Assembly (NCBI GenBank): GCA_001411745.2
Contig: LIQB01000001.1
Location: forward strand, 388,272 to 452,271
Length of the DNA stretch: 64,000 nucleotides
Reading direction: 5' to 3'
Source of the DNA: Psychrobacter glacincola
GTDB lineage: Bacteria; Pseudomonadota; Gammaproteobacteria; Pseudomonadales; Moraxellaceae
The notes under the pieces are model-generated. The model did no database searches, had not been told where the DNA came from, and worked only from the letters and a program-made list of their open reading frames with translations. The position numbers and the translations under genes are program-made. Shown one piece after another: positions 56,868-64,000 of the stretch (its first letter is position 1; the number at the start of each line of letters is the position of its first letter).

Positions 56868-57248
56868 ATGAAAGAATCAGCCAACCAATTTAATCCAAGC
56901 GCCAGCCAGCCAGTAGACCCAACTGTTTTAAGCTTAACCGATAGCGCCGCACAAAAGGTGCGACGTCTACGTGAAGAAGAAGGCGACAGCGATCTGATGT
57001 TGCGTGTCTATGTGACGGGCGGCGGCTGCTCAGGTTTTTCTTACGGCTTTAACTTCGCCAATGAGCTGAATGAAGACGATGCCAATTTTGATAATGACGA
57101 TGTGACCTTGGTCGTCGATTCACTAAGCTATCAGTATTTACAAGGCTCTACCGTTGACTATACTGAAGGGTTAGAGGGCGCACGCTTTATCGTCACCAAT
57201 CCAAATGCCACCACCACGTGTGGTTGTGGCTCATCCTTCTCTATTTAA
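56868..57248 (+). CDS. erpA: Iron-sulfur cluster insertion protein ErpA
   Basis: A 126-residue A-type carrier. The three cluster-binding cysteines are in [13 protein letters not shown] and the C-terminal CGCG segment. ErpA delivers Fe-S clusters to target proteins, notably in isoprenoid synthesis. GAGGT six bases before ATG 56868 sets the start, against the longer frame from 56775. The N-terminal tail of about 25 residues is polar and variable. A terminator follows. Confidence 0.93.
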   Translation: MKESANQFNPSASQPVDPTVLSLTDSAAQKVRRLREEEGDSDLMLRVYVTGGGCSGFSYGFNFANELNEDDANFDNDDVTLVVDSLSYQYLQGSTVDYTEGLEGARFIVTNPNATTTCGCGSSFSI

Positions 57249-57329
57249 GTTGGCGAGACGCATGACTTTTGATCAAGATACCTTCCTCGTTAGTCAACGC
57301 TATCATAAACCGCTTAACGTCGTACTTTT

Positions 57330-57365
57330 GAAGCATCTATCTCGTAGGTAGATGCTTCTTGTTTT
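57330..57365 (+). terminator. Rho-independent terminator after erpA
   Basis: A ten-base stem GAAGCATCTA/TAGATGCTTC with a nine-base loop followed by TTGTTTT. It lies 82 bases past the erpA stop. Confidence 0.8.
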
Positions 57366-57588
57366 ATGCGTTTTTTAGAAAAAAGTAACGCGCTGTTCAT
57401 AAAATTTTTTATTGAAATACCTATTAAAATCAAGATGAATGAGCGCCTGTAAAGCTTATCGTATTTGTAATTGTCCGTGGTTTTCAGGGCAGCTTTGAGC
57501 TAAACTGACGGCATTCTTAATCCAATATTTACCTTCATTATGGTCAAACGCCAGTCGTGTTTTGAGCCGCCATAATAAATAACAATAG

Positions 57589-59172
57589 ATGACTATTATG
57601 AGTAATTTTGCGAGTAGCTTTGTGAATTTTGACATTCCTAATTGGTTTGATAGCAAGCATTTAACGGGCATGCTCCGCGGTATCGAAAAAGAAGGTCTGC
57701 GCGTAAGACCCGATGGCTACTTGGCTCAGACGCCGCATCCAGCCAAACTTGGCTCAAAGCTCACCCATCCGTTTATCACAACTGATTATTCAGAAAGCCT
57801 ACTTGAGCTAATTACTGACCCCAAAACCTCACCAAAAGAGACGCTAAACATGCTGCGTCAGTTGCATGTGCTGGTCTATCAAGCCATGCCTGAAGGTGAG
57901 CTGATGTGGCCGCTGTCTATGCCTTGTATGCTGTCATCGAATGATGAAGACATCCCACTGGCTGATTATGGCAGCTCTAATACAGGTAAGCTCAAGACGC
58001 TATACCGTAGTGGGCTTGGTATCCGCTATGGTCGCCGCATGCAAACGATTGCAGGTTTGCATTACAACTTGTCTTTTGGTGACGGATTATTTGAAGTCTG
58101 GCAAGCTGAAATACCTGCTGCACAAGCGCAAACGCTGACAGAATTTAAAAACGAAAAGTACTTAGGGCTTATCCGTAACTTTAAGCGTCTGACCAGTTTG
58201 GTATTGTATTTACTGGGTGCTAGCCCTAGCGTTTGTCCTTGTTTCTTAGCTGGTCGCGAGCATGATTTAGAGCTACTAAACGACTCAACCTACTATAAGC
58301 CTGCTGCCACCAGCCTACGTATGGGCAAGCTTGGTTATACTAATAGTGTGCAAGAACAGCTCGATATTCGTTATAACTATCTGCCAGAGTATGTCGATGG
58401 ACTGCGCCGTGCGATTCAGACTCCGCACGAAAGCTTTGCCAAGCTTGGCTTAGATGATGCCGATGGCAACCCTATCCAAATCAACAATCATATTTTACAA
58501 ATAGAAAATGAATACTATAGCCCTATTCGTCCCAAACAAATTGCGATGAGCGGCGAGACACCGACCGAAGCATTAGAGCGCCGTGGTATCGCCTATGTTG
58601 AGTTCCGTGCAATCGATCTAGACCCTTATAGCGATGTCGGTATTCGTCTATCTAGCGCCTGTTTCTTAGAGGTCATGGCGCTGTACTGTCTGCTGAGCGA
58701 CTCACCTGATCTATTACCTGAGGAAGAAGAGACTTTAGCCATCAATCTTGAGCGCGTGGTAAACGAAGGTCGCCGCGAAGGCTTACACATTATAAACAAC
58801 GGCGAAGAGCAACTGCTTGAGAGCTGGATGCTGGTGCACTTAGAACGTATGCAACCACTTGCCGCGCTACTTGATGCGCATTATGGCGGCAACGATTACC
58901 GTGCAGCAGTCGCGTTAATGCAAGGCAAAGCAGGACATTCTGAATCGACTATTTCAGCACAAGTAAACTCTGATAGTCAGCGTTTAGGCAGCTTATGGCA
59001 GCTTGGCTTTACCTTGGCGCAGCAGCATCGTGAGTCTTTGTTACAGCAAACGCTTAGCCCAAACACCCAAGCCAAATATGAAGTGTTGGCAGAAAAATCA
59101 ATATTACAGCAAGCTGAGATTGAAAAAGCCGAAACTGAAGATTTTATGGAATTTTTACAGCAATATCGCTAA
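57589..59172 (+). CDS. gshA: Glutamate-cysteine ligase
   Basis: A 527-residue enzyme of the proteobacterial GshA type, which joins glutamate and cysteine in the first step of glutathione synthesis. Signature blocks are LRGIEKEGLRVRPDGYLAQT, the TDYSESLLELIT segment, FGDGLFEVW and YVEFRAIDLDPYSDVGIRL (shown in part) with metal- and substrate-binding residues. Length is close to that of E. coli GshA (518). The ATG at 57589 is used, with another in-frame ATG at 57598. A short tandem repeat and dsbB follow. Confidence 0.95.
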   Translation: MTIMSNFASSFVNFDIPNWFDSKHLTGMLRGIEKEGLRVRPDGYLAQTPHPAKLGSKLTHPFITTDYSESLLELITDPKTSPKETLNMLRQLHVLVYQAMPEGELMWPLSMPCMLSSNDEDIPLADYGSSNTGKLKTLYRSGLGIRYGRRMQTIAGLHYNLSFGDGLFEVWQAEIPAAQAQTLTEFKNEKYLGLIRNFKRLTSLVLYLLGASPSVCPCFLAGREHDLELLNDSTYYKPAATSLRMGKLGYTNSVQEQLDIRYNYLPEYVDGLRRAIQTPHESFAKLGLDDADGNPIQINNHILQIENEYYSPIRPKQIAMSGETPTEALERRGIAYVEFRAIDLDPYSDVGIRLSSACFLEVMALYCLLSDSPDLLPEEEETLAINLERVVNEGRREGLHIINNGEEQLLESWMLVHLERMQPLAALLDAHYGGNDYRAAVALMQGKAGHSESTISAQVNSDSQRLGSLWQLGFTLAQQHRESLLQQTLSPNTQAKYEVLAEKSILQQAEIEKAETEDFMEFLQQYR

Positions 59173-59212
59173 GCTTTGATTGCTGAGCTTTGATTACTGA
59201 GTTTTGAGTACT
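59173..59212. repeat. 14-bp tandem repeat after gshA (about 3 copies)
   Basis: Units starting at 59173, 59187 and 59201, the third degenerate, read GCTTTGATTGCTGA-like. They begin at the base after the gshA stop codon. Confidence 0.8.
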
Positions 59213-59269
59213 AAATTCTGACCGCCACTTAATGTGTATAGATGACTACTTTATAAGAGTAACTGCCCG

Positions 59270-59797
59270 ATGCTAAAGCTGACCACTTACCGCAATTTGC
59301 AAATATTTTTGGTGATAATAGCCGTAATAGGTATGAGTTTTGCGCTGTTTTTTTTACAGCGCTATATGGGGTTTTCGCCTTGTCCACTGTGTATTTTTCA
59401 GCGTATTGGCCTCATAATCATGGGCAGTTTTGCTTTGATAGCGGCATTATTCAACCCTAAATCTAAGGCCGTTAGACTGGTATTGTGGCTTGGTAGCTTA
59501 GCAGGTATCGGCTGGGCGACTGCCGTGGCTGGACGACATGTTTGGCTACAGCATCTTCCTGCCGATCAAGTACCTTCTTGTGGTCCAGGGCTGGATTATT
59601 GGTTAGATACGCTACCGATTTTGCAAGTATTTAAAGAAGTTTTTGCAGGTTCTGGCGAATGTGCCTCTGTTGAGTGGACATTTATGGGTCTAAGTATTCC
59701 TGAACAATCTTTGATTCTATTTAGTCTGCTATTGGTGGTACACGGGTTGATATTATGGCGCATTTTACGACCTGTTGCCCCTAGCCGTCTTGCTTGA
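59270..59797 (+). CDS. dsbB: Disulfide bond formation protein DsbB
   Basis: A 175-residue inner-membrane quinone reductase with four transmembrane helices (about residues 10-30, 43-60, 65-85 and 145-165). The first redox pair is CPLC (about 38-41) in FSPCPLCIFQRIG. The second pair is two periplasmic cysteines about 27 residues apart, in VPSCGPG and SGECASVEW. It reoxidises DsbA and passes electrons to quinone. It lies downstream of gshA, a plausible redox grouping but not a known operon. Confidence 0.94.
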   Translation: MLKLTTYRNLQIFLVIIAVIGMSFALFFLQRYMGFSPCPLCIFQRIGLIIMGSFALIAALFNPKSKAVRLVLWLGSLAGIGWATAVAGRHVWLQHLPADQVPSCGPGLDYWLDTLPILQVFKEVFAGSGECASVEWTFMGLSIPEQSLILFSLLLVVHGLILWRILRPVAPSRLA

Positions 59798-59864
59798 TAG
59801 CGAATTAGCCCCTACGTTGCTTTTTGCTATATCCTTTGTTTTTGCTAGATCCATTTTTCCAAAC

Positions 59865-59899
59865 GAACAGGCGTATTTATTACTAAACGTCTGTTCTTT
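59865..59899 (+). terminator. Weak terminator-like hairpin after dsbB
   Basis: A ten-base stem with one G-U pair (GAACAGGCGT/ACGTCTGTTC) and a twelve-base loop, followed by TTT. The weak T-run lowers confidence. Confidence 0.45.
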
Positions 59900-60217
59900 A
59901 ATGAGCCACTATTAAATATCTCCGATAATTTTGGTTCATCATATCTATCAATGTTAAAACATTATTCTTAGCTCATGGCTAAACCTATCATAACAAAAAG
60001 GCCACAGAGATATCTTTAACCTTTGATATCTTGACACAGTTTATTTGCTTTTTGATGGGTAAAATAGCGTTTTAAATATCCATCACTGTTGACTGATTGG
60101 CGATAGGCTACCGATAGCTTCTTCTCGCCGCCTAGCCTCAGATGGCACTTGTAGTCTCGTAGTCTTCTACTCTAATTTAAACATTTATCCTTCCTATTAT
60201 CTTTTTATCTTTCCTTT

Positions 60218-60246
60218 TTGACAACGTATTGAGTTGTCGATAGTGT
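60218..60246 (+). promoter_or_regulatory. Candidate promoter upstream of the NlpE-like gene
   Basis: A perfect TTGACA at 60218-60223 is followed after 17 bases by TAGTGT (3 of 6 matches to TATAAT). The distance to the ATG at 60262 is short, so the real start could be the downstream ATG at 60295. Confidence 0.35.
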
Positions 60247-60261
60247 CGATAATCATTTGGA

Positions 60262-60933
60262 ATGACTATTAAAAAACTGTTTTTTGGTGTGACCATGATA
60301 TATTTTTTGCCTACTTGTTCTAACACGCTAACTATTCTCAAACGCGGTGGTCGTTGTTTGCTAGCGCTGCCCCTCTGTGTGCTACTCATCGGCTGTGATA
60401 GTACCTCGTCTAGCGGCGATAAAGGTATGACGACTAAGGTCTCCCCTATCGATCATGTAGAAGAGAACAGCGCACAAGCAAGCGCAGAGAACTTGTCAGA
60501 GACCAATCTATTAAATGCGGGTAGTGAGCTAGATAAAGTGTCAGAAGGACAATCGCTGATCGCGGCTGCCCAATCGAGTAACGGTGCATATCCCCATCAA
60601 TCACTGACACGCTCAGAGCCGCGTAATGGCACATTACAAGCCACGTTAATGGGCGATTATGGTGGCATGGTACCCTGTAAATCTTGTGATAGCACTGATA
60701 TTACATTGAATTTATTCGCTGATGGTTCAGTGCTAAAAACCAGTATAGATAACAATCCCGAAATGCCGAATGCACCCCTGTTTGAGCCTGGTGTTTATCG
60801 TCAAGACAATGATATGATTACGATTGTCTATGAAGACAAAAACATTGAAGCGTATCATATTCAAGACAATCATCTTGTCTTAATGGATGAACATAAAAAA
60901 CCTAACAATGACTATACCTTGTCGCGCAAATAA
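60262..60933 (+). CDS. NlpE-like outer membrane lipoprotein
   Basis: A 223-residue lipoprotein precursor. The lipobox is LLIGCD with the acylated cysteine near residue 45, preceded by a basic and hydrophobic segment; an ATG at 60295 would give a more usual signal length. After a Ser/Glu-rich spacer the domain GTLQATLMGDYGGMVPCKSCDSTDITLNLFADG (shown in part) contains the CxxC of NlpE N-domains. NlpE senses surface contact and copper or redox stress and activates Cpx in E. coli. No Cpx genes are visible here. Confidence 0.82.
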   Translation: MTIKKLFFGVTMIYFLPTCSNTLTILKRGGRCLLALPLCVLLIGCDSTSSSGDKGMTTKVSPIDHVEENSAQASAENLSETNLLNAGSELDKVSEGQSLIAAAQSSNGAYPHQSLTRSEPRNGTLQATLMGDYGGMVPCKSCDSTDITLNLFADGSVLKTSIDNNPEMPNAPLFEPGVYRQDNDMITIVYEDKNIEAYHIQDNHLVLMDEHKKPNNDYTLSRK

Positions 60934-60970
60934 TAAAATAGCGGCATAAACATTTAGAGGCTCTAAATTT

Positions 60971-61008
60971 TAGGTGCTCTGAATATAGTTAGGTGCTCTG
61001 AATATAGT
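60971..61008. repeat. 19-bp perfect tandem duplication
   Basis: Two identical adjacent 19-base units (60971-60989 and 60990-61008, TAGGTGCTCTGAATATAGT). They lie 37 bases past the NlpE-like stop. Confidence 0.92.
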
Positions 61009-61038
61009 GATGCTCAATGAGCCAAACCATCCTTTTAA

Positions 61039-61064
61039 TAACGCCTACTTGTTGGGCGTTTTTT
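61039..61064 (+). terminator. Rho-independent terminator after the NlpE-like gene
   Basis: A stem AACGCC/GGCGTT with a nine-base loop and a T-run. Confidence 0.75.
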
Positions 61065-61283
61065 ATTGGTCATCATGCGGTGTTTACTTTACAATAAGTG
61101 CTTGTTTTCGACGCTGCTATTTGGCGAACCTATGCTGTTTTTGTGACAGAATATAGGATCGAAGCAATATAAAATAGAGATAAGGCAAGCTGGCGTCAAT
61201 AGTACGTTTGGTACATGAAGCACGGTTAACGCCGTCACCATTTATAATATTTTAATTATAGCCAAGACTGATGATCATTAGGT

Positions 61284-61332
61284 TGAGCGTATCCTAGAAT
61301 ACACCACGGTTAATATCGGTAACTTTTGGGAT
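61284..61332. mobile_element. Possible degenerate remnant of the MITE-like family
   Basis: GAGCGTATCCTAGAATAC resembles the family's left end, and ACCACGGTTAATATCGG matches the middle block of copy 1 (GCACCGTTAATATCGG). The right end is absent. It lies in the leader of mpl. Confidence 0.35.
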
Positions 61333-61378
61333 AATGCTCCATTTTTATTCTTTTAATTTAAGCTCGTACGGAACGTCT

Positions 61379-62902
61379 ATGCATATTCATATTCTTGGTA
61401 TTTGTGGTACTTTTATGGGCTCACTGGCATTGCTGGCACGCGAGCTTGGGCATACGGTCACGGGCTCAGATGCCAACGTTTATCCGCCGATGTCCACCCA
61501 ACTGGAAAACGCAGGCGTGGCCATTGAGCAAGGCTATCTGGTAGAGCATTTACAACCAGCACCAGATTTAGTCGTCGTTGGTAATGCCATGAAGCGCGGT
61601 ATGGATGTCATCGAATATATGCTGGACACAGGTCTACGCTATACCTCAGGACCACAGTTTTTATCTGAGCAGGTATTACAATCGCGTCATGTGATAGCCG
61701 TTGCCGGTACTCACGGTAAAACCACGACGACGACTATGCTCGCTTGGATATTGCACTATGCGGATATCGACACTGGGTTTTTAATCGGCGGTGTGCCACT
61801 GGTTGATACCACTGACGAGCATTTACAGCACGTCTTCGCTCACAGCAGTTATTTGGGTGCGGATAAAATTGATAATGACGATTCGGTAAATACTGGCTAT
61901 TTCGTTATCGAAGCGGATGAATACGATTCTGCATTTTTTGATAAGCGTTCAAAGTTCGTGCACTACCGTCCGCGTACGGCTATTTTAAACAACCTAGAAT
62001 TTGATCATGCGGATATTTTTGCGGATCTTGAGGCCATTCAGACCCAATTCCATCATATGGTGCGCATGATTCCAAGTACGGGCAAAATCATTATGCCCAC
62101 AGCGACTGCCAGCTTAGAGGAGACGTTAGCGAAAGGGGTTTGGACACCCGTTTGGCGGACAGCCGTATTGGATTCAGCGGCACATAATACCTATGCAGCA
62201 GATAATACCCATGCAACAGATAAGCATGTAAAAGATAGTAGTGATTGGCAAGCTGAACTTATTAGCGAAGATGGTGGTCAATTTGCGGTTAGTTTTACGG
62301 CTAATGTTGCTGATGAAGAAGCCACAGGAGTCGTCGACTGGTCGATGAGCGGCATGCATAATGTGAATAATGCCTTGGTTGCTGTAGCAGCAGCTTATAA
62401 CATCGGCATCAGTGTAAAAACTGCGTGCGCGGCGTTATCAGCATTTGCTGGTATCAAGCGTCGGATGGAGCTGATTGGCGATGTCAATGATATCTTAGTC
62501 TTTGATGATTTTGCCCATCATCCTACAGCCATTACTACTACTTTAGATGGTGCCAAGAAGAAACTGGCGGACAGACGCATTTGGGCGATTATTGAACCAC
62601 GTAGTAACACCATGAAAATGGGCATTCATCAAGACAGCTTGGCTGAGTCTGCTGCTCTCGCCGATCATACCTTATGGTATGAGCCGACAGGACTGGAGTG
62701 GGGTCTAAAAGAAGTCATTGAAAATGCCAATAGCGTAAATCCTAACATGGGCAACCAACAGGTGCTCTCTAGTATCGATGCTATCATCGAGCATATCGAC
62801 ACGCACGCAAAAGCGGGTGACGCCATTGTGATTATGTCGAATGGCGGTTTTGAAGGTATTCATCAACGCTTATTAACTGCGCTACGTAATAAAGCCACTT
62901 AA
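61379..62902 (+). CDS. mpl: UDP-N-acetylmuramate:L-Ala-gamma-D-Glu-meso-DAP ligase
   Basis: A 507-residue Mur-ligase-family enzyme of peptidoglycan recycling. It begins MHIHILGICGTFMGSLALLA with the N-terminal nucleotide-binding glycines. The ATP P-loop is AVAGTHGKTTTTTMLAW near 112, followed by YFVIEADEYDSAFFDKRSKF and the C-terminal FDDFAHHPTAI signature. It attaches recycled tripeptide to UDP-MurNAc in the cytoplasm. The frame extends to 61334, but the ATG at 61379 matches the family start. It is about 50 residues longer than E. coli Mpl, partly through an insertion with an in-frame 18-bp repeat. Confidence 0.94.
   Translation: MHIHILGICGTFMGSLALLARELGHTVTGSDANVYPPMSTQLENAGVAIEQGYLVEHLQPAPDLVVVGNAMKRGMDVIEYMLDTGLRYTSGPQFLSEQVLQSRHVIAVAGTHGKTTTTTMLAWILHYADIDTGFLIGGVPLVDTTDEHLQHVFAHSSYLGADKIDNDDSVNTGYFVIEADEYDSAFFDKRSKFVHYRPRTAILNNLEFDHADIFADLEAIQTQFHHMVRMIPSTGKIIMPTATASLEETLAKGVWTPVWRTAVLDSAAHNTYAADNTHATDKHVKDSSDWQAELISEDGGQFAVSFTANVADEEATGVVDWSMSGMHNVNNALVAVAAAYNIGISVKTACAALSAFAGIKRRMELIGDVNDILVFDDFAHHPTAITTTLDGAKKKLADRRIWAIIEPRSNTMKMGIHQDSLAESAALADHTLWYEPTGLEWGLKEVIENANSVNPNMGNQQVLSSIDAIIEHIDTHAKAGDAIVIMSNGGFEGIHQRLLTALRNKAT
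62184..62219 (+). repeat. In-frame 18-bp tandem duplication within mpl
   Basis: Units at 62184-62201 and 62202-62219 differ at two bases and encode NTYAAD-like and NTHATD-like hexapeptides. A partial third unit follows. Confidence 0.85.
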
Positions 62903-62958
62903 TAAAGCTACGCAACAAATAATCTAGCTGGTCTACTAGTTCTGGTGTCAAATAAGAG

Positions 62959-62991
62959 CGTTGCTTATTATAAATGAGCAACGTTTTTTTA
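62959..62991 (+). terminator. Rho-independent terminator after mpl
   Basis: An eleven-base stem CGTTGCTTATT/AATGAGCAACG with one G-U pair and a three-base loop, followed by seven T. Confidence 0.9.
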
Positions 62992-63055
62992 TGATCAACT
63001 TTTTCTGATTAATTGCGATTACTATTGGAACGTCGGTATTAGAGAGTATCAGTAT

Positions 63056-63154
63056 TAGGGCGTGTCCCTAATTCAGTTTGCAATGAATCATAGTACAAGC
63101 TAGATACAGCATAGACTTATAATTACGAGCCAATTTTTCGTATCTAGTCGCAAT
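63056..63154. repeat. Detached copy of the IS left end (99 bp)
   Basis: This stretch, beginning TAGGGCGTGTCCC, is identical to 63156-63254, the left end of the complete IS. It contains the terminal inverted repeat and the last codons of the transposase gene. It then breaks off and the full element starts two bases later, so the period is exactly 100 bp. Confidence 0.95.
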
Positions 63155-63155
63155 C

Positions 63156-63999
63156 TAGGGCGTGTCCCTAATTCAGTTTGCAATGAATCATAGTACAAGC
63201 TAGATACAGCATAGACTTATAATTACGAGCCAATTTTTCGTATCTAGTCGCAATACTACGGAAGTGCTTTAGCCTTGCAAACGTGTTTTCAACTAAGTGT
63301 CGTAGCTTATATAAATAGTGATCAAACGCTACATCTGGTTGTTTAGCATTTTTTCTTTTAGGGATGACAGGGCTTATGTTATCTTGCTTTAGCCTAGTTC
63401 TAATGGTTTCAGAATCATAAGCTTTATCAGCAATAAAGTAGGTCGCATCCGTTAGCATCTCTATAATATCATCTACCGCTTGGCTGTCGTGGACGTCACC
63501 CCCAGTGATTTTAAAATCAATCGGGTTTCCATGCGAATCGACGGCGAGATGAATCTTGGTAGTGGTTCCACCTCGTGACTTTCCAGTGGCTCGAAGCTCT
63601 CCTCGTCTTGCGCCGCTTGAATGCTGATGACAGCGGATATAGCTTCCGTCTGCGAATACCCATTCTTCATCAATACTTGCTCGTAGGTCAAAAAAAATTG
63701 TTCCCACAACCCCTTTTTTGACAACCTATTAAAACGGTTGTAGGCCGTTTTCCATGGACATAGCTCACTCGGTATATCACGCCATGGCGCGCCTGTACGA
63801 AGTTTCCACAATATGGCTTCCATGACTTGTTTGTCGTTTTTCCAAGTATGACAGCCATGAGCCTTCATGGTACTTTGGAGTTGTTCCCATGTATTATCGG
63901 TGAGCACTGTTCTTGCCATAATTTAGAGAGCCCTGTTTGAAATAGTCTCTTTATTTTAAAGCCTTTATACTTACTTTTACAGATTAGGGACACGCCCTA
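63156..63999 (-). mobile_element. IS5-family insertion sequence (IS427-like group)
   Basis: A complete element of about 842 bp plus TA on each side. The left end AGGGCGTGTCCCTAAT and the reverse complement of the right end are identical for 16 bases. Both ends lie in CTAG, consistent with a TA target duplication. It carries two overlapping transposase frames on the minus strand with a frameshift site between them, the organisation of the IS427 group of IS5. The window stops one base past its right TA. Confidence 0.9.
63168..63919 (-). CDS. IS5-family transposase, expressed by -1 frameshift
   Basis: Two frames: the first from ATG 63919 encodes a DUF4096-like N-terminal domain (MARTVLTDNTWEQLQ, LRTGAPWRDIPSELCPW). 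The second, ending at 63168, encodes the DDE domain. The catalytic residues are Asp in FADGSYIRCHQ, Asp in TGGDVHDSQ and Glu in LVENTFARLKHF. The frames overlap at a run of eight T (63697-63690, minus strand). The canonical heptamer T-TTT-TTG there (63695-63689), read in the first frame, allows a -1 slip and would give a fused protein of about 250 residues. Unshifted, the first frame ends after 148 codons. Both parts look intact, so the element may be active. Confidence 0.9.
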
Positions 64000-64000
64000 G

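Larger units (their letters stand above)
59798..60261. other. Spacer between dsbB and the NlpE-like lipoprotein gene
   Basis: A 464-bp AT-rich region. An inverted repeat GAACAGGCGT/ACGTCTGTTC (59865-59896) followed by only three T could be a weak terminator of dsbB. A TTGACA at 60218 may be part of the promoter of the next gene. No coding frame is supported. Confidence 0.5.
60934..61378. other. Spacer between the NlpE-like gene and mpl
   Basis: A 445-bp region with a 19-bp tandem duplication, a terminator and a possible MITE remnant near 61284-61332. It holds the mpl leader; no coding frame is supported. Confidence 0.55.

Noticed and set aside
57456..57671. 71-codon minus-strand frame overlapping the gshA start
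   Set aside because: It overlaps the coding start of gshA and has no ribosome-binding site or recognisable domain.

Overview
The window looks like a chromosomal segment of a Moraxellaceae gammaproteobacterium, most likely Psychrobacter. Base composition is moderate to AT-rich. Several core blocks are arranged as in gammaproteobacteria: tpiA-secG-tRNA-Leu-tRNA-fMet-rimP-nusA-infB-rbfA-truB with rpsO and pnp downstream, pilB-pilC-pilD-coaE, and lptG-lptF divergent from a pepA-holC pair. The genus call is by family resemblance from memory, not by a search.

Layout. 1-9 kb: an EamA-type permease cut by the window edge, an ABC exporter, an alpha/beta hydrolase, an AlkB-type dioxygenase, an MDR oxidoreductase, an EEP-family phosphohydrolase coupled to a secreted unknown, and a baeRF3 (release-factor-like) protein. 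9-13 kb: prlC with yheV, then a membrane-anchored coiled-coil protein and a degenerate macro-domain protein. 13-27 kb, all on the minus strand: the translation/RNA block (pnp, rpsO, truB, rbfA, infB, nusA, rimP), two tRNAs, secG and tpiA, interrupted by two tiny acidic proteins and a DJ-1/PfpI protein. 27.5-33.5 kb: type IV pilus assembly (pilB, pilC, pilD), coaE and rlmB. 33.7-42.8 kb: ppnP, recN, yqgE, ruvX, a membrane protein, tusA, a methyltransferase, xerD, two small accessory genes and a second methyltransferase. 42.9-52 kb: lptG/lptF, an isochorismatase-fold hydrolase, pepA, holC and two tandem sstT-like symporters. 52-63 kb: cbpM/cbpA, an RlpA-like secreted protein, a YheS-type ABC-F protein, erpA, gshA, dsbB, an NlpE-like lipoprotein and mpl. 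The last kilobase is an IS5-family insertion sequence.

Functional themes are translation and RNA metabolism (initiation factors, ribosome maturation, tRNAs, PNPase), envelope biogenesis (LptFG, SecG, Mpl, DsbB, NlpE-like), type IV pili, DNA maintenance (RecN, RuvX, XerD, HolC, AlkB) and redox/iron-sulfur handling (GshA, ErpA).

The least conventional signal is a family of small non-coding elements at 4654, 27084 and 31845, with a possible remnant near 61284. They have terminal inverted repeats resembling those of the IS5-family element at the window end, and each is flanked by a TA dinucleotide. They look like MITEs that the IS could mobilise. Two of them sit exactly at the ends of genes, one at the stop codon itself. 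Other points worth a second look are the degenerate DarG-like macro protein without DarT, two low-GC small genes behind xerD, a 100-bp tandem duplication of the IS end, and short tandem repeats in several spacers. I found no CRISPR array, prophage or complete recognised defence system.
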